Of a DNA stretch of 64,000 nucleotides, positions 28,339 to 39,300 are shown one piece after another. How positions within the stretch are numbered: the stretch's first letter is position 1; every line of letters begins with the position of its first letter. Below the pieces are notes generated by a model, which was not told the DNA's origin, ran no database searches, and saw only the letters and a list, made by a program, of their open reading frames with translations. The stretch spans positions 558,001 through 622,000 of the forward strand of contig NC_027862.1 in assembly GCF_000187245.1 (NCBI RefSeq). Direction: 5' to 3'. The DNA comes from Ogataea parapolymorpha DL-1 (lineage: Eukaryota; Ascomycota; Pichiomycetes; Pichiales; Pichiaceae). The position numbers and the translations under genes are program-made.

Positions 28339-29259
28339 CTACCAGCCTCTCACAGACAGTTTTTCCTCCTCTTTCAGGCCGCTCACTTGGATGCCACGCA
28401 TCGGCTCGCCGAGATCGAAGCTCGCTTTGAGAATCTGCTCCGGCTCAAGGTACCAGTGCACCGCCTCGACAATTGCCTTAGCCAGCTTGGCAGGGTTGGA
28501 GCTCTTGAAAATTCCAGATCCAACAAACACTCCATCGCAGCCCAGACGCATGCACAAAGCAGCATCGGCGGGCGTTGCGATCCCGCCCGCGGCAAAGTTC
28601 ACGACGGGTAACTTGCCCGCGTTTCTGACCAGCTCCAGAATAGTGTCCTCACTCACTCTGAACTTTTCCGAAAACCCCTTCAAATGCTGAAGACCGGACT
28701 TGTCGTTGGGATTTTCTAGCAGAACGGAGCAATTGGCCATCACATCGTCTATTTCGCTTCTGATCTTGCGAATGTGGTGGATGGCCTCGCTGACATCGCC
28801 TGTTCCGGCCTCACCTTTGGTCCTGATCATGGCCGCTCCCTCTACAATGCGTCTAAGAGCTTCGCCGAGGTCTTTTGCTCCGCAAACGAAAGGCACTTTG
28901 AAGTCGTCTTTGTCCACGTGGTACTTTCTGTCCGCGACGGTGAGGACTTCCGACTCGTCAATGAAATCGACGCCCAGAGCTTCCAACATCTCTGCCTCCA
29001 CCGTGTGTCCAATTCTGACTTTGGCCATGACCGGAATCGACACAGCATCCATGATGGACCTGATCATATGAGGGTCAGACATACGAGCAACACCACCTTC
29101 TTTCCTGATATCGGAAGGCACTCTTTCGAGAGCCATCACCGCAACAGCGCCTGCTTCCTCGGCAATTAAGGCTTCCTCGACGGTTGTGACGTCCATGATA
29201 ACGCCCTGTTTTAGCATTTGGGCCAGACCGGCCTTCTTTTGGAAATCGGATGCACACAT
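28339..29259 (-). CDS. SNZ1: Pyridoxal 5'-phosphate synthase, PdxS/Snz subunit
   Basis: This synthase subunit condenses ribose 5-phosphate, glyceraldehyde 3-phosphate and ammonia into pyridoxal phosphate. The 306-residue TIM-barrel protein shows the conserved start ([20 protein letters not shown]), the ribose-phosphate Schiff-base lysine K80 in MAKVRIGH, and the phosphate-binding [21 protein letters not shown]. Ammonia comes from the Sno partner encoded next door. The ATG at 29257-29259 is divergent from SNO1, with 178 bp between start codons, the arrangement also seen for SNZ/SNO pairs in S. cerevisiae. In that yeast the pair is induced in stationary phase and by amino-acid or vitamin limitation. 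Confidence 0.96.
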   Translation of the reverse strand: MCASDFQKKAGLAQMLKQGVIMDVTTVEEALIAEEAGAVAVMALERVPSDIRKEGGVARMSDPHMIRSIMDAVSIPVMAKVRIGHTVEAEMLEALGVDFIDESEVLTVADRKYHVDKDDFKVPFVCGAKDLGEALRRIVEGAAMIRTKGEAGTGDVSEAIHHIRKIRSEIDDVMANCSVLLENPNDKSGLQHLKGFSEKFRVSEDTILELVRNAGKLPVVNFAAGGIATPADAALCMRLGCDGVFVGSGIFKSSNPAKLAKAIVEAVHWYLEPEQILKASFDLGEPMRGIQVSGLKEEEKLSVRGW

Positions 29260-29437
29260 TTGTTGAGGGGAGAGGGCTGGGGAGCAGGTCTTTTATAATT
29301 ATATCTTAAACATGTCCTGCAGCGTGCATATTTACTTTGAGAGGGGATTTTAAAAGTTTCCGATATCGCGATTTTCCACATTCGGGTTTGCGAGAGGGCA
29401 GCACCATAAATAGCGACAACCCCGCCCAGTTGCGCCA
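29260..29437. promoter_or_regulatory. Shared SNZ1/SNO1 divergent promoter
   Basis: This 178-bp intergenic region holds several GGGG-containing runs. AGGGG (the stress-response element core) occurs near 29266 and 29343. A TGACTCA (Gcn4-type) site at 29439-29445 overlaps the first codons of SNO1. The S. cerevisiae SNZ1/SNO1 pair responds to Gcn4, so the site is suggestive, but its position within coding sequence makes it weak evidence. Confidence 0.45.
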
Positions 29438-30190
29438 ATGACTCAACAAGACTCGAAGACGCACATAGTTGTCGGCGTTCTATCTGTCCAGGGCTCTTTC
29501 AGGGAGCATTTGGACCATTTAAATGTGTTATTCACAGACCTGAATTCTGCTCCGGAATATAGCCACTACCAGTTTTCTGCAAGAAAAGTCAAGCAGCCAA
29601 AGGATTTAGACGGCCTTAGCGGTATTATTTTGGTTGGCGGCGAGTCCACTACCATGTCGCTGCTGCTGCAGCACAGCGGGCTGTTTGGACCTCTAGCCCA
29701 ACTAATCCAATCAGGCAAGGTTGGTGTCTGGGGAACTTGTGCTGGCTTGATCTTGATAGCAAACCAGGTTACCAACACCAAGGTTGACCTGGGGGATTGC
29801 AAGTTTAAGGTTCTTGGCGGTCTGGACGTCTCAATTGAACGCAACTCGTTTGGACGCCAGGTTGACTCATTTACCCAGGTTCTTAGCTTTCAAGAATCAA
29901 GCGTGAGATCTTTCGAATGCGTGTTTATCAGGGCGCCAGTTGTGACTGGAATTTTGAGCGAAAAGCCTTCCGTTGGCACAAAAAGCTCTGTGGTGGCAGA
30001 AGTGTTCGAGGCCAATAATCACTCCGTGGAGGTCCTATCAGAGGTGGAAAAAGATGGAAAGACACTGATTGTTGCTGTTCGACAAGGTCACATTCTTGGC
30101 ACGTCATTCCACCCCGAGCTGGTGCAGGACTACCGGTTCCACAAGTGGTTTGTAGACGAATTTGTTTTGAAGCGGTCGATCGACGCATAA
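29438..30190 (+). CDS. SNO1: Pyridoxal 5'-phosphate synthase glutaminase, PdxT/Sno subunit
   Basis: This class I glutamine amidotransferase supplies ammonia to Snz for vitamin B6 synthesis. The 250-residue protein has the [12 protein letters not shown] start, the VGGESTTMS oxyanion motif, nucleophile Cys101 in GTCAGLI and the catalytic His225/Glu227 pair in SFHPEL. All parts of the triad are present, so the enzyme should be active. It is paired head-to-head with SNZ1, and TYS1 follows 73 bp downstream on the same strand. Confidence 0.96.
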   Translation: MTQQDSKTHIVVGVLSVQGSFREHLDHLNVLFTDLNSAPEYSHYQFSARKVKQPKDLDGLSGIILVGGESTTMSLLLQHSGLFGPLAQLIQSGKVGVWGTCAGLILIANQVTNTKVDLGDCKFKVLGGLDVSIERNSFGRQVDSFTQVLSFQESSVRSFECVFIRAPVVTGILSEKPSVGTKSSVVAEVFEANNHSVEVLSEVEKDGKTLIVAVRQGHILGTSFHPELVQDYRFHKWFVDEFVLKRSIDA

Positions 30191-30263
30191 AATAAAATTC
30201 GCGAAAGCGATACATATATATATAATTCCAAAAAAAGTTGTCGAAAAATTGAAGCATTTAGTC

Positions 30264-31466
30264 ATGTCCGAAGTTGTGACCGATCCTCAAGAACAGTTCG
30301 AGTGGATTACAAAAAACCTCCAGGAGGTGCTAAATCCGCAGATCATCAAGCATGTCCTGGAAGAGGAAAAGCGGCCGCTGAAAGTTTACTGGGGAACTGC
30401 TCCTACGGGAAAACCTCACTGCGGCTACTTTGTTCCTATGACCAAGCTGGCCCATTTCCTCAAGGCCGGCTGCGAGGTTACCGTGCTGCTGGCCGACCTA
30501 CACGCTTTTCTGGACAACATGAAGGCTCCTTTGGAGGTGGTCAGCTACAGAGCCAAGTACTACGAGTATGTGGTGAAGAGTATTTTAAAATCCATTAATG
30601 TGCCAATTGAAAAGCTGCGGTTTGTGACCGGCTCAGAGTACCAGCTGAAGCCGGAGTACACAATGGACCTGTTCAAGCTGTCGAACTTTGTGACGACGCA
30701 CGACGCCAAGAGAGCCGGTGCCGAGGTTGTCAAACAGGTCGAGAACCCGCTCTTATCTGGTCTGATTTACCCGTTGATGCAGGCGTTAGACGAGGAGTAT
30801 TTGGGCTGCGACGCCCAATTCGGAGGTGTGGACCAGAGAAAAATCTTCACGCTGGCTGAGGAGAACCTGACGACTCTGGGCTACAAGAAAAGAGCGCATT
30901 TGATGAACCCTATGGTGCCTGGTCTTGGCCAGGGCGGAAAGATGTCTGCGTCGGACCCCAACTCGAAGATCGACGTTCTGGACGAGCCAAAGGTGGTCAA
31001 GAAGAAGATCGGCGCAGCGTTCTGTGCCCCGGGCAACGTCGAACAGAACGGCCTTCTGTCCTTTGTGGAGTACGTTCTTGGTCCAATTTACGAGCTCAAA
31101 AACGGCAAAGACAAATTTAGATTCCATGTTCAGAGACCAGAAAAATACGGCGGAGATATAACATACAACTCGTTTGAGGAGCTCAAGCAGGCGTTCAAGG
31201 ACGAGCAGCTGAGTCCCGTTGACCTCAAGGCCGGTGTTTCTGACGCCATCAACGAGCTGCTGGCCCCAATCATCAAGGACTTCAACGAGTCGCCAGAGTT
31301 CCAGGAGGCCCAGCAGAAGGGCTATCCTGCCCCGGTCCAGGAGAAGAAAAAGACGAAAAAAGTGAAGGACAGGGGCTCCAAGTACCCTGGCGCCAAGGGC
31401 GGCGAGAAGAGCGACGACAAGGTGGCCGAGACGGCCCAGAAGCTCGAGCAGACGGCTCTGCAGTAG
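30264..31466 (+). CDS. TYS1: Cytosolic tyrosyl-tRNA synthetase
   Basis: This class I aminoacyl-tRNA synthetase charges tRNA-Tyr in the cytosol. The 400-residue protein (close to the S. cerevisiae length of 394) has the HIGH-like motif in [12 protein letters not shown], the conserved [13 protein letters not shown] helix and the KMSAS loop ([12 protein letters not shown]). A lysine-rich C-terminal tail ([12 protein letters not shown]) resembles that of the yeast enzyme. The start is the ATG at 30264; the frame runs a few codons further upstream without an ATG. The codon at 30510-30512 (CTG) encodes the invariant Leu of AFLDNMK, showing that CUG means Leu in this organism. Only 47 bp separate its stop from the next gene. 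Confidence 0.97.
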   Translation: MSEVVTDPQEQFEWITKNLQEVLNPQIIKHVLEEEKRPLKVYWGTAPTGKPHCGYFVPMTKLAHFLKAGCEVTVLLADLHAFLDNMKAPLEVVSYRAKYYEYVVKSILKSINVPIEKLRFVTGSEYQLKPEYTMDLFKLSNFVTTHDAKRAGAEVVKQVENPLLSGLIYPLMQALDEEYLGCDAQFGGVDQRKIFTLAEENLTTLGYKKRAHLMNPMVPGLGQGGKMSASDPNSKIDVLDEPKVVKKKIGAAFCAPGNVEQNGLLSFVEYVLGPIYELKNGKDKFRFHVQRPEKYGGDITYNSFEELKQAFKDEQLSPVDLKAGVSDAINELLAPIIKDFNESPEFQEAQQKGYPAPVQEKKKTKKVKDRGSKYPGAKGGEKSDDKVAETAQKLEQTALQ

Positions 31467-31513
31467 AATCTAAGGGCTGTGTAGATAATAAAAAATTTAC
31501 CTATCTCCAATTT

Positions 31514-33898
31514 ATGGCCGCAGAAGACTCGACGGGTCGGCCAAAACGGTCGAACATCGCGTGCGAACGGTGTCGCAAACGGCACATCAAGTGCGATGGC
31601 GAGGGTCCGCCGTGCAAACGGTGTGCAGCGGCGAACTCCGCGTGTGAGTATACCGAGGGAGAGGCCAAGGTTGTGATATCGATGAAATACTTAAGCAAGC
31701 TGCACGACGAGATCTCGCGACTCAAAATTGAAAACGCTGTGCTACGCAGCGCCACAAAGACGGGCTCTGCGGACCCCGTGGCGAAGCAGAAGAATACTGA
31801 GCCAGAGTCGCTGTTCAAGCAGCCGGTCACGAGCTCCACCAATATGAATATAAACCAGCTGCTGAACCACGAAAACAAAACAGAACACAAGGGCAGCGAG
31901 GTGATCCCGCCATTTTTGGACAAGTACGGTAGTATGGTGCATTCGCGCACGGGCGAGGGGTTCTATATCGGCAATTCGTCGATGACTCTTTTCGGGTTGG
32001 AGATCAACCGACTTATGGCCCCGCTAATGAAGAGCCGCAGCTCACAATCGCTGGACGCCCCGGAGCTGGGCTCAATGGGCGACACTGTGCTGGAACGCGA
32101 GGGCAACGCGTACAGAATCATGCTGGGACAAACACCGTCGCGGTCGGGCACGAACGTCAATTTTGCGCTGCCCAGCTACAGCTACGCGATGTTACTGGTG
32201 GACACATTTATTTCGTACAACGACGGGTGTTTTTACTTTTTCAACGAGGGACTGGTGAAAGAGAACTTGCGACGGATCTACAACGACGACGGGAGTGGGC
32301 CCAAGCCGGATTTCGGCGGAGACGGCAAGGACGAGTCTGTACTGGAAACCATCTGGTTCTGCAAAGTGCTGCTTATTTTTGCGGTGGGAGAAATATATCT
32401 AGGGACAGTGAACGATCTCAATGGATACAAGCTGAACGACAAGCGCAAGAAACAGAAACTGGCTAAGTCGCCACGACTGCCAGGCTCGGGGTTTTTCCTA
32501 CAGGCCAGCGAGCTTTTCACCGCGCTCTTCTCCAGCGGAGCCATCGATAACTGCGCTAAAAAAGGCGGCATCGAGGTGCTGCTGCTGTACGCATTCTACC
32601 TGCAGGTGGCTGACTGCACGATCTCGTCGTACTTCTACTTTGGAATAGCGCTACGCGCATCGCTGATCCTTGGCTTCCACGTCGATGTCGGAAAAGACTC
32701 CATCAATCGGTACGAGCTCGAGCATCGTCGCCGACTCTGGTGGACCGTGTACATTTTTGAGCGGATGTTGGCATCCAAAGCTGGGCTGCCGCTCTCGCTC
32801 ACCGACGACGACATCTCCACAGAGCTGCCCGACGACTTCGACATGTCGAATCCTCCACCAGGCTGCGAACACTACATCTTCCCCGAGGCAGAGTTTATTC
32901 GCAACTGTGTGAAAATCACCCAGATCAACGCAAACATCCTCCGCAGGCTGTACACGCGCCAGCCGTCCAGCAACATCCTGCCCATCGTGCACGAGCTCGT
33001 GGTGAGCCTGTTCAACTGGAAAAAACAACTGCCCGATTACGTAAACTGCGACTTCCAGCAGCCAGAGATCAACGTCAGCAGGCTCGTCGTCAACATGATG
33101 ACCGAGTACTTCCAGGGTATCAACCTGGCGGTGCGGCCGCTGCTATTCCATTTCGTGCTTGTGAACTTGCGCGCTCAGAACCCGAAAAATGGCGTCTTTC
33201 TAGACCTCACCAAGTACTCGTCCACGGTGCTGACTCTGCTCAACGCCTCGTTCCAGGCCTCTATCAACACCATCCGCTCGCTTTGGGCGCTCGTGCCGGA
33301 AAACATGCTTGCGCTGTTTGGCTACATGGACAGAGAGTACTTATTTACGTCCACGGCAACGCTTGTGCTGTTCAACGCCACGTTTGGCGTGCACGACGCC
33401 ACGCTCGAGCACCTGGACCACGCCCTCGTCATGTTCACCAAGATGCGCAACCTCGGCAACCACCCGGCGGCGCTCAGACGCGATCAGATCCTCAAACTGA
33501 TGACCCTGCTGGATTTCAACGGCCGCAACTTAGAGCTTGTCAGAAAACACACAGACAACGTCGACGCGCCAACGCCCGACTTCGATCACGACCCATCCAA
33601 TAGGGGCCCCTCGCTTAGCCGGCCGGACTCGAGTCTGCATCTGGGCGAAACGGGTCTTCGAAACCATCTGTTCCGAGACACCTTATCGCCAATGGTGTCG
33701 GAAGCTCCGAGCCAGAGCCAGAGCCAGTTCTTCTCGCCGTCGCTGCTGCCGTCAATGGCGCCGCTCAGCGACGTGCCGGATCTCGCAAATATGGTAGCAG
33801 GCTCTGAAGACATAGAGCTGTGGAGAGACGTGACGAACCAGGCCGTCTGGCTGGCCGGGGACGCAGAAACAGACTTTAATATTTTAAGCAGAATTTGA
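31514..33898 (+). CDS. Zn(II)2Cys6 transcription factor
   Basis: This fungal zinc-cluster regulator has 794 residues. The DNA-binding domain is at residues 17-44 with all six cysteines (C17, C20, C27, C34, C37, C44; spacing 2-6-6-2-6). A linker and a leucine-containing coiled coil (about residues 55-80) for dimerisation follow. The middle homology region (fungal_trans, about residues 330-520) includes LWWTVYIFERMLASKAGLPLSLTDDDIS. The C-terminal part has short polar and acidic stretches that may activate transcription. The target pathway cannot be read from the sequence. Neighbouring SNZ/SNO and TYS1 give no clear hint. The start codon is only 47 bp beyond TYS1, so its promoter probably lies in the TYS1 3' end. 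Confidence 0.9.
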   Translation: MAAEDSTGRPKRSNIACERCRKRHIKCDGEGPPCKRCAAANSACEYTEGEAKVVISMKYLSKLHDEISRLKIENAVLRSATKTGSADPVAKQKNTEPESLFKQPVTSSTNMNINQLLNHENKTEHKGSEVIPPFLDKYGSMVHSRTGEGFYIGNSSMTLFGLEINRLMAPLMKSRSSQSLDAPELGSMGDTVLEREGNAYRIMLGQTPSRSGTNVNFALPSYSYAMLLVDTFISYNDGCFYFFNEGLVKENLRRIYNDDGSGPKPDFGGDGKDESVLETIWFCKVLLIFAVGEIYLGTVNDLNGYKLNDKRKKQKLAKSPRLPGSGFFLQASELFTALFSSGAIDNCAKKGGIEVLLLYAFYLQVADCTISSYFYFGIALRASLILGFHVDVGKDSINRYELEHRRRLWWTVYIFERMLASKAGLPLSLTDDDISTELPDDFDMSNPPPGCEHYIFPEAEFIRNCVKITQINANILRRLYTRQPSSNILPIVHELVVSLFNWKKQLPDYVNCDFQQPEINVSRLVVNMMTEYFQGINLAVRPLLFHFVLVNLRAQNPKNGVFLDLTKYSSTVLTLLNASFQASINTIRSLWALVPENMLALFGYMDREYLFTSTATLVLFNATFGVHDATLEHLDHALVMFTKMRNLGNHPAALRRDQILKLMTLLDFNGRNLELVRKHTDNVDAPTPDFDHDPSNRGPSLSRPDSSLHLGETGLRNHLFRDTLSPMVSEAPSQSQSQFFSPSLLPSMAPLSDVPDLANMVAGSEDIELWRDVTNQAVWLAGDAETDFNILSRI

Positions 33899-34069
33899 TA
33901 TTCCGAGACCTGATACTCTTGGGTGTTTAATACTTCCATAGTAACTACATTGTAGTCTATAAAGCGGAACAAAACCAATAGAACTAAATAAACGGACACT
34001 CAAGCAGTATAAACCGTGGTACACATTCATTCTGCTAGCAAATGCAAAGAGCGCCTGCATCGACCAAAT
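33899..34069. other. Convergent 3' region between the Zn2Cys6 gene and PAB1
   Basis: This is a 171-bp tail-to-tail gap. No open frame or RNA gene is seen; it presumably holds both 3' untranslated regions and their polyadenylation signals. Confidence 0.4.
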
Positions 34070-35959
34070 TCAGGCACTGGCTTCCTTGTTCTTGTACTCC
34101 TCGTAGGCAGATAGCGCCTCCTCGAATTGGCTGTTGAACAAGTCTCTGTCCTCCAACAGAGCCAGGATTTGTTGGTTGTCCATCTCCAACATCATACCGG
34201 TGATCTTACCAGCAGCCTCTGGGTCTTGAGCCTTACCAGTGGCGACAATAAGTGGGTATAGCTCCTCTCCAAGCATTCTCTTCTGCTGCTCAGGAGGGAA
34301 CTGGGGAAGAACCTGAGCCAGCGATGGAACAGCACCGTCCTCGCGCTTGCCTCTTGGTCCCGCTTGAGGAGGCTGCTGGCCTGGTCTTCCACCTTGATAG
34401 TATCTTTGTTGAGGCAATCTACCGTTCTGTGGGTACTCGTTGAAAACCGGTTGCATGTACATTGGCACAGGCTGTCCGTTAGGACCCACTCTGAATTGAC
34501 CTGGGCTCACTGGAACACCCTGGCCAGGTCTTGGCATGCCCTGTTGCATCATCATTTGCTGGCCTGGGGCAGCAAATGGAGCGCCTCTGGCTCCCGGCGG
34601 AAGGAAGCCTGGGTTCTGGCCGTAGAACATAGGTGCAACAAATTGACCCATGCCACCCTGAGCAGCAGCCTGTTGCATTCTCATCTGGTTTCTGGCTTGG
34701 ATCTGCTGCGAAAGCTGAGATCTTCTCACCTCCTTTCTTTGGGCAAGAGCAACGTACAATGGCTTTCCGGCCACCATTCTCTGGTGCATCTCGGTGATGG
34801 CCTTGGTAGCCTCTTCCGGAGAGCTGTAGCAGACGAAACCGAAACCCTTAGACTTGCCGGCATCGTCAAGCATCACCTTGGCAGAAGTGATGGTGCCGTA
34901 TGGCTTGAATTCCTCCTCCAATTTGGCGTCGTCAATAGAGTCGTCCAAGTTCTTAACGAACAGGTTGTAGCCCTGGTATTTGTTCAGTTGCTCCTGTCTG
35001 GCAGCCTCGTACTGGTGCTTCAAAGACTCCATTCTCTCGCTCTTCTTCTGCGCTCTTCCAACGTAAAGTTTCTGCCCGTCAATATCCTTGTTGTTGAGCT
35101 CCTCAACAGCCTTGACCGCATCCTCGTGCTTCTCGAAGTTGACAAAACCGAAACCTCTGGATTTTCCAGACTCATCCTTACTCAAGAAGATGGAGCTGAT
35201 GGTACCGAATGGGCTGAAAGTCTCTCTCAACTTGTCCTCGTCCCAGTTCAGGTTGATGTTCTTAACGTAGACGTTGGTGAAGTTGGCGATCAGCTCGCGC
35301 ATCTTCGACTGTCTGTCCTTCTTGGCAAGATGAGGACCAACATACACTTCGTGATCGTTCAAAAGCATACCGTTGACGTTCTCAATGGCAGCCTTGGCAG
35401 ACTCAGACTCCTCGTAGTGGACGAAACCAAAACCCTTGGAGTTTCCGTTTTCGTCGGTGGCGATCTTACAAGACAAGATCTTACCGAAGGCAGAGAAGGT
35501 GTCGTGCAAGGTCTTGTTGTCAATGGCAGGGTGCAAGTTCTTGATGAAGATGTTACCAGAGCCATTTCTTCTGAGAGAAGGATCTCTTTGAGACCACATG
35601 ATTCTGCAGGCCTTGCCCTTGATTGGGGTGTAGTTCAGCTCCTCCAAAGCCTTCTCACCGTCGGCGTGGCTCTGGAAGTTGACATAAGCGTAACCAAGGG
35701 ACTGCTTGGAAACGGCATCTCTGCAGACTCTGATGGTCGAGACTTGTCCGATAGGCGAGAAGACCTCAAACAAGTCAGACTCGGTGACAGATGGGTCCAA
35801 CTCTCCCACGTAGAGGGAAGCCAGGGTCTCCGAGTTCTGGGTTGATTCAGCGGTTGATGATTCCTCGGCGGTGGTGGCTGGGGTCTCAGCAGCTGCTGGG
35901 TCGGCAACAGACAACTTTTCAGCCTGCTCGGTGATTTGGTTAATTTCTGCCGATGACAT
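34070..35959 (-). CDS. PAB1: Poly(A)-binding protein
   Basis: Pab1 coats mRNA poly(A) tails, binds eIF4G and regulates translation, deadenylation and export. The 629-residue protein has four RRM domains in tandem (about residues 45-125, 135-210, 225-300, 325-405), each with RNP1-type octamers such as [16 protein letters not shown] and KGFGFVCY. A Pro/Gln/Met-rich linker follows, then a C-terminal MLLE domain (about 550-620; [29 protein letters not shown]). It starts at the ATG at 35957-35959. The upstream mRNA leader is strongly A-rich, as in yeast and animal PAB genes that repress their own translation. Confidence 0.97.
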   Translation of the reverse strand: MSSAEINQITEQAEKLSVADPAAAETPATTAEESSTAESTQNSETLASLYVGELDPSVTESDLFEVFSPIGQVSTIRVCRDAVSKQSLGYAYVNFQSHADGEKALEELNYTPIKGKACRIMWSQRDPSLRRNGSGNIFIKNLHPAIDNKTLHDTFSAFGKILSCKIATDENGNSKGFGFVHYEESESAKAAIENVNGMLLNDHEVYVGPHLAKKDRQSKMRELIANFTNVYVKNINLNWDEDKLRETFSPFGTISSIFLSKDESGKSRGFGFVNFEKHEDAVKAVEELNNKDIDGQKLYVGRAQKKSERMESLKHQYEAARQEQLNKYQGYNLFVKNLDDSIDDAKLEEEFKPYGTITSAKVMLDDAGKSKGFGFVCYSSPEEATKAITEMHQRMVAGKPLYVALAQRKEVRRSQLSQQIQARNQMRMQQAAAQGGMGQFVAPMFYGQNPGFLPPGARGAPFAAPGQQMMMQQGMPRPGQGVPVSPGQFRVGPNGQPVPMYMQPVFNEYPQNGRLPQQRYYQGGRPGQQPPQAGPRGKREDGAVPSLAQVLPQFPPEQQKRMLGEELYPLIVATGKAQDPEAAGKITGMMLEMDNQQILALLEDRDLFNSQFEEALSAYEEYKNKEASA

Positions 35960-36347
35960 GATGCGAACTGTTATAAATCAGACAAAATTTGAACGCTGGT
36001 GAAAGGGTTCAAAAGATGATTTGATATTTTGAGTTTTTCGAGTTTTTTTTGACTTTTTTTTGTACTTTTTTGATGGAAAGCGTAAATTATACTCCTAGTT
36101 TTACTTTTGTCAAAGCAAACTTGGCGATGGATGTATAATTTATTTGTTTAAAGGTCAAAAGACTGGTAGTTTAGAAAGAACAAGATCCAAAAAAACCTAC
36201 TTTTATTTCTACTAATATTGTATTTTTTGCTGAAAAATTTTTTTTTGGTTCTCAACGCCATGTCTGAAAAGGGAAATAGTGACCGTGGTCGTTGGACGCG
36301 ACTATTTTTTGGCTCTGCCAAATAAATCATCTAGTGTATTCTCTCTG
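35960..36347 (-). promoter_or_regulatory. PAB1 promoter and A-rich 5' leader
   Basis: This 388-bp gene-free stretch lies between PAB1 and the end of CHD1. Read in the PAB1 direction, 36074-36018 is a cluster of adenosine runs (six to eight As each, broken by GTAC, GTC, CTCG) placed about 60-115 nt before the ATG. This is the expected form of a Pab1 autoregulatory leader. TATAAT-like sequences occur upstream (36080-36090 and near 36135). A separate T-run near 36237-36247 may belong to either promoter or the CHD1 3' end. Confidence 0.6.
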
Positions 36348-39300
36348 CTATTTATGTTGACCCACCTTCTTCAGATACATCTTTTTAATCAGCTCTGAGC
36401 TCACACCTGCATTTGGCCACGATTTTTGTGCCATGGCCCATAATTTACCGTTCAGTTTGGCGTCGTTTTTCGACACCTTCTCGATCTGGTTGCCGATGCT
36501 GATCAGCGAGCTTTTCAGCTTCGACCCCCATTCCGCCTTGTCCAGACCTTTACCCTTGCTCTCCCAGATCTTTAAGTCCTTGTCCACGGGCTTCAGCAGG
36601 TCATGCTCGCTCTTGGCTCCACTAGAAGCCGGCTTCTTCTGCTTCTGTGCTTCTGGAGACGAGCTCTTATTATTTTTCATCACCTGATACAATGTAGGCT
36701 GCGACGACGTTGGAGATGAGGCACCAGACCCAGCAGGCTTTGGAGTGCCGCTCTTGGATTCCACGTCAGGGGTACTCGACTTCTTGGCGGTCTTCTTGGG
36801 CCGGCTATTTTTCTTTGGCTCCTTTGGCTCGGGGTGAGAGCCAGCATTGCTCTGTATCTCTTTTAAAAATCCAAGTAGGTAGTCTGTGCGCCGCACCAAA
36901 TGGATCGACGCTGGAATTCGCTTGCTCATCTTCTCCTTCTCTTCCTTCGAGGCGCCAGCCGGCGGCGTCTCCAAATACATCATATTTTGCAACCCTAATA
37001 TCGGGTCGTCTCTAATTTGCGTCCATGCTCCATAGCCAAACTTGTACACGCCAATCAACAACATAGTATCCTGTTTGATAGTCCACTTGCACGACCAGCC
37101 ATTCACCGGCTTTGGCTCCTTGGTTAACTTGAACTTCATTGGGTCGTCGGCAGGTATCACGCTCTGGAGAAGCTTTAGCTCTTGCGGCCTGTTGAGAACC
37201 ACCTCCGCGTTCATATTCTTGACACCCTTGTAGTCGAACAAAATCGCCTTCTTGTCGCGCTTTCTCGCGCTGTAAAGCTGCATCGCCGGCGTCGGATGAG
37301 GCTGGCCGTCTGCTCGCGGAGGCAGCTTTGCCAGCTGCTCTTTTTCCTCCATTGCCTTCGCCTCCAGCTCCTTCAGCTCCTCCGCACGCTTCGCCTCGTA
37401 CTCTGCCACCAGCCGCGAACTGGTCTCCATGATTTCTCGCTGACACTGGTCCAATATCTTGATATTCTTGTTCGGCAACGTTCCGTCGGCCACTAGCTCC
37501 TCCAGCCGCTCACTGATGTCGCCGTATCTCAAAATCGCCTTGTACACGTTTCTGATCTGCGACTCGGTCAGGTTGTTCATGTCAAGCTTTTTCTGGCGCC
37601 GCGACGGGCCCTCGTCGTCGTCCTGCTCGTCGTACTCGGGCTTTTTCACCGCGGCAAGACGCCGTCTCGAGGCCATCTCAATCTGCTCCTGAAGGAACGC
37701 CTCCTCCTTGCGCTTCTCTTCCTCCTCCTTGATTTTTTTCAGCTCGTCCTCAGGAATGATATCGTCCCAATCCACGTCGGCTTTGTAGTCCGTCACCTCG
37801 AACTGCTTCAGAAACTCCTCGCCACCCAGATTCGACTCACCCAGGTCAGGCGTGGTCACGTGGTCCTCGGCATGGTTCAAAACGTCCTCCAAATCCAGAT
37901 TCTCAAGCTTTTTCTGATTGTCGTTCGACTTGAACATGTTGCTGGCTCCAAACTTGAGGATCTCGCTCAACTCGCCAGACGTCGGCTCAGCCTTCGTCTT
38001 CGACTTGTTGTTGTCCGTAATGCCCAGCGAGATGATCGCATACTCCAAAATCATCTTCCGACGCGCCCGCTCCAACACCTGCTCCTCGACCGTGTCTTTC
38101 GAAACAAACCTGTACACCATCACGTGGTTTTTCTGGCCGATACGGTGTGCTCTGGCCATGGCCTGCAAATCGGCCTGCGGGTTCCAGTCGGAATCGAAGA
38201 TGATCACCGTGTCGGCCGTCATGAGATTGATACCCAAACCGCCTGCCCTGGTGGATAGCAGAAACACAAAGTCCTTGGACCCTTCTGCGTTGAAATGGTC
38301 GATAGCGAGTCGTCGTTTGTGCGAGCTAATGGTGCCGTCGAGACGCTGGAAAGAGTGGCCCTTGAGCTGCAGATAGTCGCCGATGATGTCGAGAATGCGC
38401 ACCATCTGGGAGAAAATGAGCACGCGGTGGCCGTCTCTGTGGAGCTTGTTGAGCAGCTGGTCCAGAAGCACCATTTTTCCAGAAGACATAATCAGACCTT
38501 TCAGGATATTTTCCCTCGAGTGCGAGCCAACCTTGGCCAGCACGTGCTCCTCGACGCCGTCAAACAGGTACGGGTGGTTCGAGGCCTTTTTCAGCTCGGC
38601 CATGATATTAAGCAGCGAGATCTGCGACCCGCGTGGACCCTGGTTCAGGGCGCCGTAGTTCTTGGTGAGGATGTTCTTGTAGTACTCGGTCTGGATATCG
38701 GAGAGCTCGACTCTGAGAATCCGCTCGGTCTTGCCGGGCAGCGACGTCTCGACGTCTTTTTTGAGTCTTCGCAGGATAAACGGCTTGATCTCAGCCTGGA
38801 GCGCCTTGATGTAGCCTTCGGCCTCGGCATTGGGCGTGTCGAAGTCGATCTCCTGGTCGATCTGGAACTTGCCCGGCATCAGGAAGTTGCAGAGCGCCGC
38901 CAGTTCCTTGAGATTGTTCTGCAAGGGAGTTCCCGTGATGAGTAGTCGATTGGCCACCTTGAACTCGCTCAAACTCTCGTAGAGCGAGCTTTCGGCGTTT
39001 TTCAGCCGGTGCGCCTCGTCAACAGCCAGATACTGCCATTTGAAGCTTCCCAGCTCGGCACGGTCCTTCAAAATGTACTCGTACGTCGTCAGAAGTACGT
39101 TGAACTTGACCTTCTTGCGGTTGCCGCCAACGTAGAACTCGTAGTCACGGATCGCCTTTCTGGACTTGGTGTTGCCCATGTAGTAGATCACGTTGACGTC
39201 CGGAGCCCACTTGTCGAAGGTTTCCTGCCACGCGGGAACCGTCGACAGCGGCACGACCACCAAATGCGGGCCGTTCTGCCGTCTGGCGTAGATCAGCCAC

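Noticed and set aside
34364..35845. 493-codon open frame on the plus strand opposite PAB1
   Set aside because: It lies wholly inside the conserved PAB1 coding sequence. Its Leu/Val/Arg-rich translation looks like a mirror of strongly biased codons and matches no family.
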